A DNA stretch of 64,000 nucleotides from Clostridia bacterium (GTDB lineage Bacteria; Bacillota; Clostridia; Oscillospirales; Acutalibacteraceae): NCBI GenBank assembly GCA_017434895.1, contig JAFSGB010000026.1, positions 30,777 through 94,776 of the forward strand, given 5' to 3'. Below, one piece after another: positions 18,981-27,382 of the stretch. Both the position numbers and the translations under genes were made by a program. The notes under the pieces were generated by a model. The model was not told the origin of the DNA and did no database searches. It saw only the letters and a list, made by a program, of their open reading frames with translations. The number at the start of each line of letters is the position of its first letter. The first letter of the stretch is position 1.

Positions 18981-20288
18981 TTATTCTTCTGTTTCTGTAG
19001 GCTTTGGTGAAACCCTAACAGAAATTTCCTCGGTCATAAAGTCATTTGCTTTTGTGACAGTAATTTTAAGGTTTTCTAAATCAAAACTGTAACCTATTTC
19101 GGGAATGGAACCAGCTTGCTCAGTAATAAGTCCGTTAATGGTTGTGGCCTCGGACTCGATTTCACCCTCAAGCTCGAAATACTCCCAAAACTCCTCAACC
19201 AAAACATTGGTCATAACAATGAAATTATTTTCGTCTACCATAGTAAACTGCTCTATTTCCTCGTCAAGCTCGTCCCAGATTTCGCCGACAAGTTCCTCCA
19301 AGATATCCTCCATTGTCACGATACCCGAAACCTCGCCGTACTCATTAACAACAACCGCCATATGGAAGCGTTCCTTTTGCATATCCTTAAATAAAACATC
19401 AAGATGTACAGATTCGGGAACAAAGACAGGCTGTTGAATAACCGATTTTCTCTTAAAGCTTTTGTTAGTACGCTTTAGCAGATAATCTCTTACATAGAAA
19501 ATGCCGATGATATTTTCATTATCATCATCCATGACCGGCATTCTGGAATAGCCTTCCTCCTCAATAATTTTGAGGATTTCCTCGTCGGTGGTATCAGAAT
19601 TAATGGAAACAACCGATTTTCTGGGGGTCATTACATCCTCAGCGGTCATTTTATCAAGCTTGAATACATTTTTTATGTACTCAATGTCGTCTTCATTTAT
19701 TGTGCCGTCATCAGCACCGGCGTCAAGCATGAGAACAATGTCCTCCTCGCTGACGGATTCTTCCTTTTCATTGGGGTCAATGCCCATAATTCTAAGCACT
19801 GCATTGGTAGAAATGGTAAGTAACCAAATAATAGGTGTTAAAAGACCAGCAAGAAAACTGATAAAACCGCAAAACAGTTCTGCCAACTTTTCCTTGTTCC
19901 TCATTGCAACACGCTTTGGTACCAATTCACCTAAAACGAGCGTAAAGTAAGAAAGAACGATAGTAATGAAAATTACCGAAATTGAATTAACTAAAGAGGC
20001 GTTTTTAAAATCAAGAGTTCTTACCAAATAATCAGTCAGGTCATCCGCAAAGTTGTCGGCAGCAAAAGCGGAGCCTAAAAATCCGGCAAGTGTAATACCG
20101 ATTTGAATGGTGGAAAGGAACCTTGTTGGCTCCTCAATCATTTTGAGCATCTTGACGGCTTTTTTATCGCCGTCCTCAGCCTTGGCTTTTACCTTTTTCT
20201 CATTAAGAGAAATTACCGCAATTTCCGTAGCGGCGAAAAAGGCATTCACTGCAATTAGTACTAATTGCAAAAGTAGTTGTTTTATCAT
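18981..20288 (-). CDS. CNNM/CorC-family (HlyC) membrane protein, probable Mg2+ transporter
   Basis: A 435-residue protein. A DUF21/CNNM transmembrane domain (residues 1-190, about four helices) starts MIKQLLLQLVLIAVNAFFAATEIAV. A tandem CBS pair follows (about 205-335; MTPRKSVVSI, EEGYSRMPV, VVNEYGEVSGIVTMEDILEELVGEIWDE), then a CorC_HlyC domain to the end. Family members such as Bacillus MpfA are implicated in Mg2+ export; the hemolysin label is historical. A structured leader or small RNA lies between its promoter and the gene. GGAGG is 13 bases before the ATG, which is longer than ideal. Confidence 0.9.
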   Translation of the reverse strand: MIKQLLLQLVLIAVNAFFAATEIAVISLNEKKVKAKAEDGDKKAVKMLKMIEEPTRFLSTIQIGITLAGFLGSAFAADNFADDLTDYLVRTLDFKNASLVNSISVIFITIVLSYFTLVLGELVPKRVAMRNKEKLAELFCGFISFLAGLLTPIIWLLTISTNAVLRIMGIDPNEKEESVSEEDIVLMLDAGADDGTINEDDIEYIKNVFKLDKMTAEDVMTPRKSVVSINSDTTDEEILKIIEEEGYSRMPVMDDDNENIIGIFYVRDYLLKRTNKSFKRKSVIQQPVFVPESVHLDVLFKDMQKERFHMAVVVNEYGEVSGIVTMEDILEELVGEIWDELDEEIEQFTMVDENNFIVMTNVLVEEFWEYFELEGEIESEATTINGLITEQAGSIPEIGYSFDLENLKITVTKANDFMTEEISVRVSPKPTETEE

Positions 20289-20326
20289 ATTAAGACTTAA
20301 TCCTCCAAATTATATATTATTTCTGC

Positions 20327-20492
20327 AAAAAAGCTCTTAATTGAGCCTTACTCTGAAAAACCGTATGTTTGACAAGGCAGAATAAAAATAATTATTAACT
20401 TTTGAGGCAAGCCCAATTTCAAACCTATTCCTACTTCGAGGAAGCGGGTCCACAAAACCATCTCCTTTTAACAAATTAGCATATACGCCGAC
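20327..20492 (-). ncRNA. Candidate structured RNA (6S-like RNA or leader attenuator of the CNNM gene)
   Basis: The 166-base interval starts just after a consensus promoter and ends in a terminator (GCTC-AATTAA-GAGC then six T), 38 bases before the CNNM start. Internal pairings include UUGUUAA with UUAAUAA, a hairpin UUCCU/AGGAA and a possible closing pairing CGUAU/AUACG. Length, rod shape and own terminator fit 6S RNA, but the position also fits a transcription-attenuating riboswitch for a probable Mg2+ transporter. No known riboswitch consensus (M-box, yybP-ykoY) was matched. No coding frame is apparent. Confidence 0.5.
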
Positions 20493-20498
20493 AAGGAT

Positions 20499-20527
20499 AT
20501 GATACTATAAAACCTTTTATTTGTCAA
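20499..20527 (-). promoter_or_regulatory. Promoter of the CNNM leader/ncRNA
   Basis: On the minus strand TTGACA (20522-20527), a 17-base spacer and TATCAT (20499-20504), predicting a start near 20492. Confidence 0.8.
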
Positions 20528-20535
20528 ATATTATC

Positions 20536-20564
20536 TTGCAAAAGTGCCAAAACTCTGTTATTCT
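20536..20564 (+). promoter_or_regulatory. Promoter of birA
   Basis: TTGCAA (20536-20541), a 17-base spacer and TATTCT (20559-20564). The predicted transcript start at about 20571 coincides with the GTG/ATG start of birA, so the mRNA may be leaderless. Confidence 0.55.
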
Positions 20565-20574
20565 ATAAACGGTG

Positions 20575-21342
20575 ATGTATATAAAAAGTATTTATGATTA
20601 TCTGAAAATCAGCAATATTAATATTGAATATTACGAAACACTCCCCTCCACAAACTCCTATTTAAAGGAACGAGCAAAGAGTGAAAAAGAGGGTCTTGTT
20701 GTTATTGCAAATAATCAAACTTCAGGCAGAGGACGATTTGACCGTAAATTTTACTCCCCTGATAATACGGGAATTTATATGAGTATATTGCTGAAGCCTG
20801 CATTTAATAACTTTGATGCAACACTGATTACCACCGCCGCCGCAGTTGCAGTAGCAAGAGCAACCGAAAAGTTGTCCGGCAAAGTAACAAAAATTAAGTG
20901 GGTTAATGATGTGCTTATAAACGATAAAAAAATCTGCGGAATTTTAACCGAGGGCAGTATCAACCCGCAAAACAGCAATCCCGATTATGTGGTTTTGGGA
21001 ATCGGTGTTAACGCCTTTGCCCCTGAAAACGGCTTTCAAAATGAAATAAAATCCATTGCGGGGTATGTTTTTGAGGAATACAATCCAGACATTAAAGCAA
21101 ATTTTACCGCCGAAATTATAAATCAGTTTTTTAAGTACTATCAAGCAATGCCAAATAGATTTTTTTTAGATGAATACCGCCAGCGCAGTGCCGTTATAGG
21201 AAAAGAAATTACCGTTATAAAGAGTGATGCTAAAATTCCAGCCACTGCCCTTTCTATTGATGACCGGTGCCGACTGGAAGTGAAATACACGGACGGCACC
21301 TACGAGTTTTTATCCTCGGGTGAAATAAGCATAAAACTATAA
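20575..21342 (+). CDS. birA: Biotin--[acetyl-CoA-carboxylase] ligase
   Basis: A 255-residue biotin protein ligase without the N-terminal DNA-binding domain, so monofunctional and not a repressor. The biotinyl-AMP loop is GRGRFDRKF and the catalytic core KWVNDVLINDKKICGILTE; a small C-terminal SH3-like domain follows. The N-terminus IEYYETLPSTNSYLK is typical. It attaches biotin to carboxylase carrier domains. No Shine-Dalgarno precedes the start, and GTG at 20572 is an equally possible start. The promoter places transcription initiation at the start codon. Confidence 0.92.
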   Translation: MYIKSIYDYLKISNINIEYYETLPSTNSYLKERAKSEKEGLVVIANNQTSGRGRFDRKFYSPDNTGIYMSILLKPAFNNFDATLITTAAAVAVARATEKLSGKVTKIKWVNDVLINDKKICGILTEGSINPQNSNPDYVVLGIGVNAFAPENGFQNEIKSIAGYVFEEYNPDIKANFTAEIINQFFKYYQAMPNRFFLDEYRQRSAVIGKEITVIKSDAKIPATALSIDDRCRLEVKYTDGTYEFLSSGEISIKL

Positions 21343-21391
21343 CATTGTTCTACCTCACCGCAAAATAGCATAGTTTGTATGGGGTGGTATT

Positions 21392-22123
21392 GTGAAAATG
21401 AAAAAAAGTATTGCTATATTATTGGTGCTCGCTTTGTCGGTTGCAATACTCAGTGGCACTAAGTTCACTGCCGATTACATTTACACCTCTGTCAAGGTTA
21501 CAAGTGAGCAGACAATTTTAATTGATGCAGGCCACGGCGGGTTTGACGGCGGAGCCGTAGCATCAGACGGCACTGTAGAAAAGGATATTAACCTTAAAAT
21601 CGCCATGACTTTAAGCCAAATGCTTAAATCTGCAGGTTTTCGTGTAATTTCAACCCGCGAAGCAGATGTCTCCACCGATGATGTGGAAACCAACGCCATT
21701 GCCATTCGTAAAAAAAGCGACCTTAAAAACAGGCTCAAACTAATGAGCGACTACCCCGATGCAGTTTTCGTGAGCATTCACCTAAACAAGTTTACCACCT
21801 CTGCAGCACGTGGCTCACAGGTATTTTACAATGGCAAAATCGCCGAATCAAAGGTGCTAGGTGCCGCAATCCAAGATTCGATTATAAAGCTTTTGCAACC
21901 GGATAACACTCGCGTTAACAAGCAAGCTACGTCCAGCACCTATCTTTTGTATAATGCCACTATACCTGCCGTACTTGTAGAGTGCGGATTTTTAAGCAAC
22001 AAGGCAGAGCTTGAATTATTAAAGGATACAGAATATCAGAAAAAAATAGCATTTTGCTGTTTTTTAGGAATAATGGAATATTTTTCAAATAAAGGAGATT
22101 TAACAAATGTCGCCAAAGTCTAA
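21392..22123 (+). CDS. cwlD: N-acetylmuramoyl-L-alanine amidase, CwlD type
   Basis: A 243-residue exported amidase_3 protein. A signal or anchor helix (residues 4-24) precedes the catalytic domain with zinc ligands in DAGHGGFDGG and SIHLN, and the catalytic Glu in VECGFLSN. Its length and single-domain layout match CwlD, which with PdaA forms muramic-delta-lactam in spore cortex. The GTG start at 21392 follows GGGGTGG by four bases. It overlaps radA by 17 bases. The germination role is inferred from family and from other spore genes here. Confidence 0.82.
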   Translation: MKMKKSIAILLVLALSVAILSGTKFTADYIYTSVKVTSEQTILIDAGHGGFDGGAVASDGTVEKDINLKIAMTLSQMLKSAGFRVISTREADVSTDDVETNAIAIRKKSDLKNRLKLMSDYPDAVFVSIHLNKFTTSAARGSQVFYNGKIAESKVLGAAIQDSIIKLLQPDNTRVNKQATSSTYLLYNATIPAVLVECGFLSNKAELELLKDTEYQKKIAFCCFLGIMEYFSNKGDLTNVAKV

Positions 22124-23468
22124 AACAGTCTATATATGCAGTAACTGTGGCTACGAATCGGCAAAGTGGCTTGGAAAATGTCCCTCTTGTAACGCTTGGA
22201 ACACGCTTGAGGAGGTTGTGGCACCCGTAAAGTCAGCTACTGCCCAATCCCGAGTAAGCGTTTTTTCCACTTCTGCCACTCCCCTTTCTAAAATCAGTTT
22301 TTCGGACGAGCCTCGGTTTGTTACCGGTATTTCCGAGCTTGACCGAGTTCTCGGCTGTGGGATTGTTAAAGGCTCGGTTACACTGCTTAGCGGTGACCCC
22401 GGTATCGGTAAATCTACCATACTTTTGCAAATCTGCAACGCGCTTCAAAACGAACTTAAAATTCTTTATGTATCGGGTGAGGAATCTGCAACGCAGATTA
22501 AAATGCGAGCGCAGAGAATAGGTATTAAGGGCGACAGCGTTTCTGTTATGACCGAAACCGATGTAATATCTATTTGTGAATACATTAAAACCACCAAACC
22601 CGACATTGTAATGATAGATTCTATACAGACGATGCAAATTGCCGAGCTTCCCTCTTCGCCTGGTAGCATTGTTCAGGTTAGAGAATCTACAAATATGTTA
22701 CTCAAAACGGGCAAGGGACTGGAAATTCCTATTATTATTGTGGGTCATGTCAACAAGGGCGGAGAAATTGCCGGTCCCAAGGTTATGGAGCATATTGTCG
22801 ATACTGTCCTTTATTTTGAGGGCGAACGTAACCAGTCTTACCGAATTTTGCGTGGTATTAAAAACCGTTTTGGTTCTACCAACGAAATCGGTGTTTTTGA
22901 AATGACCGAAACAGGGCTTAGTGAGGTCCCAAACCCCTCTGCAATGCTTTTGTCGGGCAGAATGAGTAATGTTTCGGGTGGATGTATAACCTGCATTATG
23001 GAAGGTACACGACCTATTTTAGCTGAGGTTCAAGGACTGGTGACCCCCAGTGGCTTTGGTAACCCACGCCGCACCTCTACCGGATTTGACTACAACCGTC
23101 TTAACCTTTTACTTGCGGTTTTAGAAAAGCGAATCGGTCATAATTTCAGCAATCTTGACGCTTATATTAACATTGTAGGCGGTATGCGTTTGGACGAGCC
23201 CGCCGCAGATTTAGCAGTGGCACTTTCCCTTGTTTCTGCGCTTAAGGACACTCCCATTGATGAAAACACCATTGCTTTCGGCGAGATTGGTCTTTCGGGT
23301 GAAATTCGTTCTGTGCCGAGGATAAATTCCCGCATTAGTGAGGCAGCTCGCCTTGGCTTTACAAGGTGCATTTTACCGAAGTCTGCATTAAAGCAGTTAA
23401 GCCAATGCCCGCCCGACTTAGAGCTTTGCGGTGTTAGAAGTCTTAAGGATGCCATCGCTTTGATTTAA
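22107..23468 (+). CDS. radA: DNA repair protein RadA
   Basis: RecA-related branch-migration protein of 453 residues. It has an N-terminal C4 zinc finger (CSNCGYESAKWLGKCPSC), Walker A (GDPGIGKST), the RadA-specific KNRFGSTNEIGVFEM motif, and a Lon-like C-terminal domain (GGMRLDEPAADLAVAL). AAAGGAG precedes the ATG inside cwlD. Its 3' end overlaps a small antisense-oriented gene by 51 bases. Confidence 0.96.
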   Translation: MSPKSKTVYICSNCGYESAKWLGKCPSCNAWNTLEEVVAPVKSATAQSRVSVFSTSATPLSKISFSDEPRFVTGISELDRVLGCGIVKGSVTLLSGDPGIGKSTILLQICNALQNELKILYVSGEESATQIKMRAQRIGIKGDSVSVMTETDVISICEYIKTTKPDIVMIDSIQTMQIAELPSSPGSIVQVRESTNMLLKTGKGLEIPIIIVGHVNKGGEIAGPKVMEHIVDTVLYFEGERNQSYRILRGIKNRFGSTNEIGVFEMTETGLSEVPNPSAMLLSGRMSNVSGGCITCIMEGTRPILAEVQGLVTPSGFGNPRRTSTGFDYNRLNLLLAVLEKRIGHNFSNLDAYINIVGGMRLDEPAADLAVALSLVSALKDTPIDENTIAFGEIGLSGEIRSVPRINSRISEAARLGFTRCILPKSALKQLSQCPPDLELCGVRSLKDAIALI

Positions 23469-23588
23469 TGACTTTGGCTTAAAATGCGGACATTCATTTT
23501 TTACTGAATTTACAGTTGTAAAATGCTCCAATCCGCAAAATCCTTCCTTTTGATACTGACAGTTTTCATCGCACTGAATTAATGACAA
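23418..23588 (-). CDS. Small Cys-rich protein (DUF1540-like), 56 residues
   Basis: A TTG at 23588, eight bases after AAGGGG, opens a 56-codon frame ending with TAA at 23418-23420. The product has a C-x3-C-x7-C-x13-C-H-F pattern (QCDENCQYQKEGFCGLEHF, then NECPHFKP), like the short four-cysteine proteins common in Clostridia and sometimes grouped with DUF1540. It probably binds metal. Its last 17 codons lie antisense to the end of radA. The function is unknown; the cysteine pattern and Shine-Dalgarno argue that it is real. Confidence 0.65.
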   Translation of the reverse strand: MSLIQCDENCQYQKEGFCGLEHFTTVNSVKNECPHFKPKSLNQSDGILKTSNTAKL

Positions 23589-23684
23589 ATCAATCACCCC
23601 TTAAGGGTATTTTTTAAAGAATTAAAATAAATATACGGTAAAATGTAAAACTATTGCGCTTAAAATACTACTTACCTAAAATTA

Positions 23685-23724
23685 AAAGGCTCCCCAGTGC
23701 TTTATGCACTAGAGAGCTTTTTGC
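23685..23724 (-). terminator. Terminator of the branched-chain operon
   Basis: On the minus strand a stem from AGCTCTCTAGTGC paired with GCACTGGGGAGC, then a T-rich tail, just after the ilvE stop. Confidence 0.85.
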
Positions 23725-23730
23725 ATGTCA

Positions 23731-24792
23731 TTATATTTCCATTGTCCAGCCGTAGGTATCGGCGATTTTGCCCCACTGAATACCTGTTAGAGTATCGTAA
23801 AGCATTTGGGTTACCTCACCGATTACGCCATTGTTAATAGCGTACTTAGTACCCTTGTAGCAAAGCTCACCGATAGGAGACACAACGGCTGCTGTACCGC
23901 AACCCCAAGCCTCTTTAAGAGTGCCATTCTTTAAAGCCTCACCAAGCTCGTCAACACTCAAAAGTCTTTCGCTAACCTTGAAGCCCTTATCTTTAAGAAC
24001 TTCAATACAAGACTTACGAGTAATGCCTGGTAGAATGGAGCCTGAAAGCATAGGAGTTACAATTTCGTCGTTTATCATGAACATAACGTTCATAGCTCCA
24101 ACTTCCTCGATATACTTTCTCTCAACACCGTCAAGCCAAAGAACTTGAGCATAGCCCTGTTTAGCAGCTCTCTCACCTGCTCTGTTAGATGCAGCATAGT
24201 TTCCTCCGCACTTAGCGTAACCTGTACCGCCTCTGACTGCACGAACATCCTCGTCCTCAATCATAATCTTAACGGGATTAATACCCTCTGCATAATAACT
24301 GCCAACGGGGGAAGCGATTATAACATAGGTAGCGTTGTGAACTGCGTGAACTCCCAAGGACTCATCATTACCGAACATAAAAGGTCTAAGATACAGGGAT
24401 GTACCCTCCGCAGAAGGAGTCCAATCTTGCTCTAGCTCTACAAACTTTGTAAGAACATCCATTGCAATATCCTCAGGTATTTGAGGAAGGCAAAGACGCT
24501 CAGCAGAGTTGTTCATTCTGCGGATATTTTCAATAGGTCTGAAAAGTTGAACCTTGCCGTCCTTACGGCGATAAGCCTTTAAGCCCTCGAAAATTTCAGA
24601 GCCGTAGTGAAAAACGGTAGAAGCAGGATGAATAGAAAGATTTTCAAAAGGTACTATGCGGGCATTATACCAACCCTTTTCACTGTTCCAGTCCATCATA
24701 AACATATGATCGGTGAAAATTTTTCCAAAGCCCAAGGTACTGCTATCTGGCTTTTCCTTTAAAGCAGTGGCTTTTGTAATCTTAATTTCCAT
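23731..24792 (-). CDS. ilvE: Branched-chain amino acid aminotransferase
   Basis: A 353-residue fold-type IV PLP enzyme that interconverts Val, Leu or Ile with their 2-oxoacids, using glutamate/2-oxoglutarate. Key segments are HYGSEIFEGLKAYR near the N-terminus, YAKCGGNYAAS with the PLP lysine, and GVERKYIEEVGAMNVMF. The length fits the eukaryote-like BCAT subgroup. It is the last gene of a minus-strand operon, two bases after the oxidoreductase gamma subunit. This links it directly to the 2-oxoacids made or used by that complex. Confidence 0.95.
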   Translation of the reverse strand: MEIKITKATALKEKPDSSTLGFGKIFTDHMFMMDWNSEKGWYNARIVPFENLSIHPASTVFHYGSEIFEGLKAYRRKDGKVQLFRPIENIRRMNNSAERLCLPQIPEDIAMDVLTKFVELEQDWTPSAEGTSLYLRPFMFGNDESLGVHAVHNATYVIIASPVGSYYAEGINPVKIMIEDEDVRAVRGGTGYAKCGGNYAASNRAGERAAKQGYAQVLWLDGVERKYIEEVGAMNVMFMINDEIVTPMLSGSILPGITRKSCIEVLKDKGFKVSERLLSVDELGEALKNGTLKEAWGCGTAAVVSPIGELCYKGTKYAINNGVIGEVTQMLYDTLTGIQWGKIADTYGWTMEI

Positions 24793-24794
24793 AA

Positions 24795-25328
24795 TTAATT
24801 ATCCTTTCCGAGAGTTAATGCCTTAAGGTTAAACTCCAGCATATCGGCGTGGCGAGCGGAAATCACCTTAGAAAGAGCGGCATTAATGCCCTCTTCGTTA
24901 AATTCGCCAAGCTCTGCCATAACCTTACCCACAATAATCATATTAGCCAAGGTAGGCATATTATTTTCATTGGCAAGTGCGGTAGCATTAATGTAGTGAA
25001 CCTTAACATCGTCACGCTTTACCTTGCGTTCAATAAGGGTGCTGTCAACAAAAATTATACCACCGGGAACAACAGTATCTTCGTACTTGTCAAGACTGGG
25101 CAAATTCATTGCAACCAAAACATCAGGCTTGGAAACGATTGGAGAACCTACGGGAGTGTCACTGATAATTACAGAGCAGCTTGCAGTTCCTCCGCGCATT
25201 TCAGGACCATAGGACGGAAGCCAGCTTACCTGCTTATCCTCTTTAAGACCCTTATAAGCTAAGAATTTTCCAGAGAAAAGTATTCCCTGTCCACCAAAGC
25301 CGGCAAACAAAAACTGTGTAGTAGCCAT
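24795..25328 (-). CDS. vorC: 2-Oxoacid:ferredoxin oxidoreductase, gamma subunit
   Basis: A 177-residue gamma-domain protein starting TQFLFAGFGGQGILFSGK, with the conserved SWLPSYGPEMRGGTA segment. In KorC/VorC/PorG enzymes this domain takes part in binding the CoA substrate. The start shares one base with the stop of the beta gene (TAATG). Pairing with ilvE and acyl-CoA synthetases suggests branched-chain 2-oxoacids, but VOR and KOR cannot be separated by sequence alone. Confidence 0.88.
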   Translation of the reverse strand: MATTQFLFAGFGGQGILFSGKFLAYKGLKEDKQVSWLPSYGPEMRGGTASCSVIISDTPVGSPIVSKPDVLVAMNLPSLDKYEDTVVPGGIIFVDSTLIERKVKRDDVKVHYINATALANENNMPTLANMIIVGKVMAELGEFNEEGINAALSKVISARHADMLEFNLKALTLGKDN

Positions 25329-26077
25329 TATTCTTCCCCCTTTGCACTTCTGTCCTTATAAACACCTAAAGGATAGTACGGAATCATTTTTTCGTCAATC
25401 CACTCAAGCGCCTTCTGAGGAGTCATACCCCAGTTGGTAGGACAGCTTGAAATAACCTCTACAAGAGAGAAGCCCTTACCCTCTACCTGATTTTGGAATG
25501 CCTTTTTAATAGCCTTTTTAGCGGCCTTAACATTTTTAACGTTGTTAACGGCAACACGCTCAAGATACTCAGCGCCATCAATTTGAGAAAGCATTTCGCA
25601 AACCTTAATGGGGAAACCGCAGTGGTTAACATCTCTGCCGTAAGGAGAGGTCTGAGTTACTTGGTTAGGTAATGAAGTAGGAGCCATTTGACCGCCAGTC
25701 ATACCGTAAATTGCGTTGTTAATAAAAATTATTGTAATATTTTCATTCCTTGCGGCGGCATGAACGGTTTCTGCCATACCGATAGATGCAAGGTCGCCGT
25801 CACCTTGATATGTAAATACAATATTATCAGGTAATGCGCGCTTAACACCGGTAGCAACTGCGGGAGCACGGCCGTGAGCCGCTTCAATCATATCGCAATT
25901 GAAATAGTCATAAGCCATAACCGAGCAACCAACAGGGGCAATACCAACGGTCTTACCCTCAACACCTAATTCATCAATAACCTCGGCAACCAAGCGATGA
26001 ACAATACCGTGGGTACAACCGGGGCAATAATGTAGCGGCACATCTGCCAAGGAGTGGGGTTTATCAAATACTACCAT
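25328..26077 (-). CDS. vorA: 2-Oxoacid:ferredoxin oxidoreductase, beta (TPP) subunit
   Basis: A 249-residue thiamine-pyrophosphate subunit. The N-terminal HYCPGCTHGI, the TPP/Mg motif GDGDLASIG followed by IIFINNAIYGMTGGQ, and SPYGRD are characteristic of the KorB/VorA group. It forms the catalytic core with the alpha subunit and passes electrons to ferredoxin. It overlaps the neighbouring genes by one base at each end, indicating tight coupling. Confidence 0.9.
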   Translation of the reverse strand: MVVFDKPHSLADVPLHYCPGCTHGIVHRLVAEVIDELGVEGKTVGIAPVGCSVMAYDYFNCDMIEAAHGRAPAVATGVKRALPDNIVFTYQGDGDLASIGMAETVHAAARNENITIIFINNAIYGMTGGQMAPTSLPNQVTQTSPYGRDVNHCGFPIKVCEMLSQIDGAEYLERVAVNNVKNVKAAKKAIKKAFQNQVEGKGFSLVEVISSCPTNWGMTPQKALEWIDEKMIPYYPLGVYKDRSAKGEE

Positions 26078-27141
26078 TATTTTGCACCTCCGTTATTCAT
26101 AGAAATAATAGACTCTAAAACCTGTTCGGGGGATGGTATCATACCTCCGGCACGGTTGCAAAGGGTTACAGGAACCTTACACTCGGTGGCTAAACGAACA
26201 TCCTCGATCATTTGACCCATTGAAAGCTCAACAGAAATTACACCTTTAACCTTATCAACCGCCTTTTTGAAAGGTGCTGTGGGGAAAGGCCAAAGAGTTA
26301 TAGGACGGATTAGTCCTACCTTAATACCCTGCTTGCGAGCTTCGTTAACTGCATTCTTAGCAACGCGGGCGGCAATACCAAACGCAGCAATACAAATTTC
26401 AGCATCTTCCATCATATACTCTTCGTACATTGCTTCGTTTTCCTCAATAACCTTATAGCGATTATAACGCTTGAAGTTTTCCTCTTCAAGCTTTTCGGGG
26501 GAAAGGAACAAAGAATTTGTAATGTTGTGCTCACGCTCTAAATTAGTACCTGTTGTAGCCCAAGGCTTTTCGGGAGCAGGCTTAATATCGTAGTCAAGAG
26601 AAACCGGCTCCATCATTTGACCCATAGTACCGTCAGCTAAAATCATAGAGGTCATACGGTACTTATCAGCAAGCTCGAAGCCCTTAACTGTAAGGTCAGC
26701 CATTTCTTGAACGGATGCAGGTGCCAAAACCAACATATGGAAGTCACCGTGAGCGCCCCCCTTTGTGGCTTGAAAATAGTCTGACTGAGAGGGTTGAATA
26801 CCACCAAGTCCGGGACCACCGCGTTGAACATTAACGATTAGCGCGGGCAAGTCTGCACCGGCTAGATATGAAAGTCCTTCACCCTTAAGGGATACACCGG
26901 GACTTGAAGAAGATGTCATAACTCTGTGACCGGTACTTGATACGCCGTAAACCATATTAATTGCGGCAATTTCACTTTCAGCTTGTAAGAAGCAACCGCC
27001 AATTTTAGGCATTCTCTTTGCCATATAAGCGGCAATTTCTGTTTGTGGTGTTATGGGGTAACCGAAGTAATGGCGGCAGCCTGCAATTATAGCGGCTTCG
27101 GCAATAGCTTCGTTACCTTTCATTAAAACCTTATCTGCCAT
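26077..27141 (-). CDS. vorB: 2-Oxoacid:ferredoxin oxidoreductase, alpha subunit (VorB type)
   Basis: A 354-residue alpha subunit with the pyrimidine-binding domain (MKGNEAIAEAAIIAGCRHYFGYPITPQ split across its first 35 residues), the conserved SSSPGVSLKGEG, and a C-terminal domain II. The length matches annotated 3-methyl-2-oxobutanoate dehydrogenase (ferredoxin) VorB rather than the longer 2-oxoglutarate KorA. The reversible reaction joins an acyl-CoA, CO2 and reduced ferredoxin to a 2-oxoacid. It begins 11 bases after the small ferredoxin subunit. Confidence 0.9.
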   Translation of the reverse strand: MADKVLMKGNEAIAEAAIIAGCRHYFGYPITPQTEIAAYMAKRMPKIGGCFLQAESEIAAINMVYGVSSTGHRVMTSSSSPGVSLKGEGLSYLAGADLPALIVNVQRGGPGLGGIQPSQSDYFQATKGGAHGDFHMLVLAPASVQEMADLTVKGFELADKYRMTSMILADGTMGQMMEPVSLDYDIKPAPEKPWATTGTNLEREHNITNSLFLSPEKLEEENFKRYNRYKVIEENEAMYEEYMMEDAEICIAAFGIAARVAKNAVNEARKQGIKVGLIRPITLWPFPTAPFKKAVDKVKGVISVELSMGQMIEDVRLATECKVPVTLCNRAGGMIPSPEQVLESIISMNNGGAK

Positions 27142-27151
27142 TTTGAATTCC

Positions 27152-27358
27152 TTACCTTTCTACCTTAATAATACAGTCAGGACACATTGTTGCACAAAAA
27201 GCGCAACCGATACAAGCGTCCTCATTAACAGCCTCCACAGGGTGGTGACCCTTTTTGTTAATTTTGTCCTTAGCAAGAGCTAATACCTGCTTTGGGCAAG
27301 CGTCCACACAAAGGCCACAGCCTTTGCATTTGTCAGACTTAAAAGTCAGCTTTGCCAT
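27152..27358 (-). CDS. vorD: 2-Oxoacid:ferredoxin oxidoreductase, delta (2[4Fe-4S]) subunit
   Basis: A 68-residue bacterial-type ferredoxin with two CxxCxxCxxxCP clusters (CKGCGLCVDACP and CIGCAFCATMCP). It carries electrons between the TPP site and free ferredoxin. The ATG at 27358 is used because AGGAG lies ten bases before; the longer frame would start inside that site. It is the first oxidoreductase subunit in the operon. Confidence 0.92.
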   Translation of the reverse strand: MAKLTFKSDKCKGCGLCVDACPKQVLALAKDKINKKGHHPVEAVNEDACIGCAFCATMCPDCIIKVER

Positions 27359-27382
27359 TTTAAGCACTCCTTTTAATAAAGT

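Noticed and set aside
20327-20492. M-box or yybP-ykoY riboswitch for the CNNM gene
   Set aside because: Conserved core sequences of those classes were not found by eye; kept only as an unassigned structured RNA.
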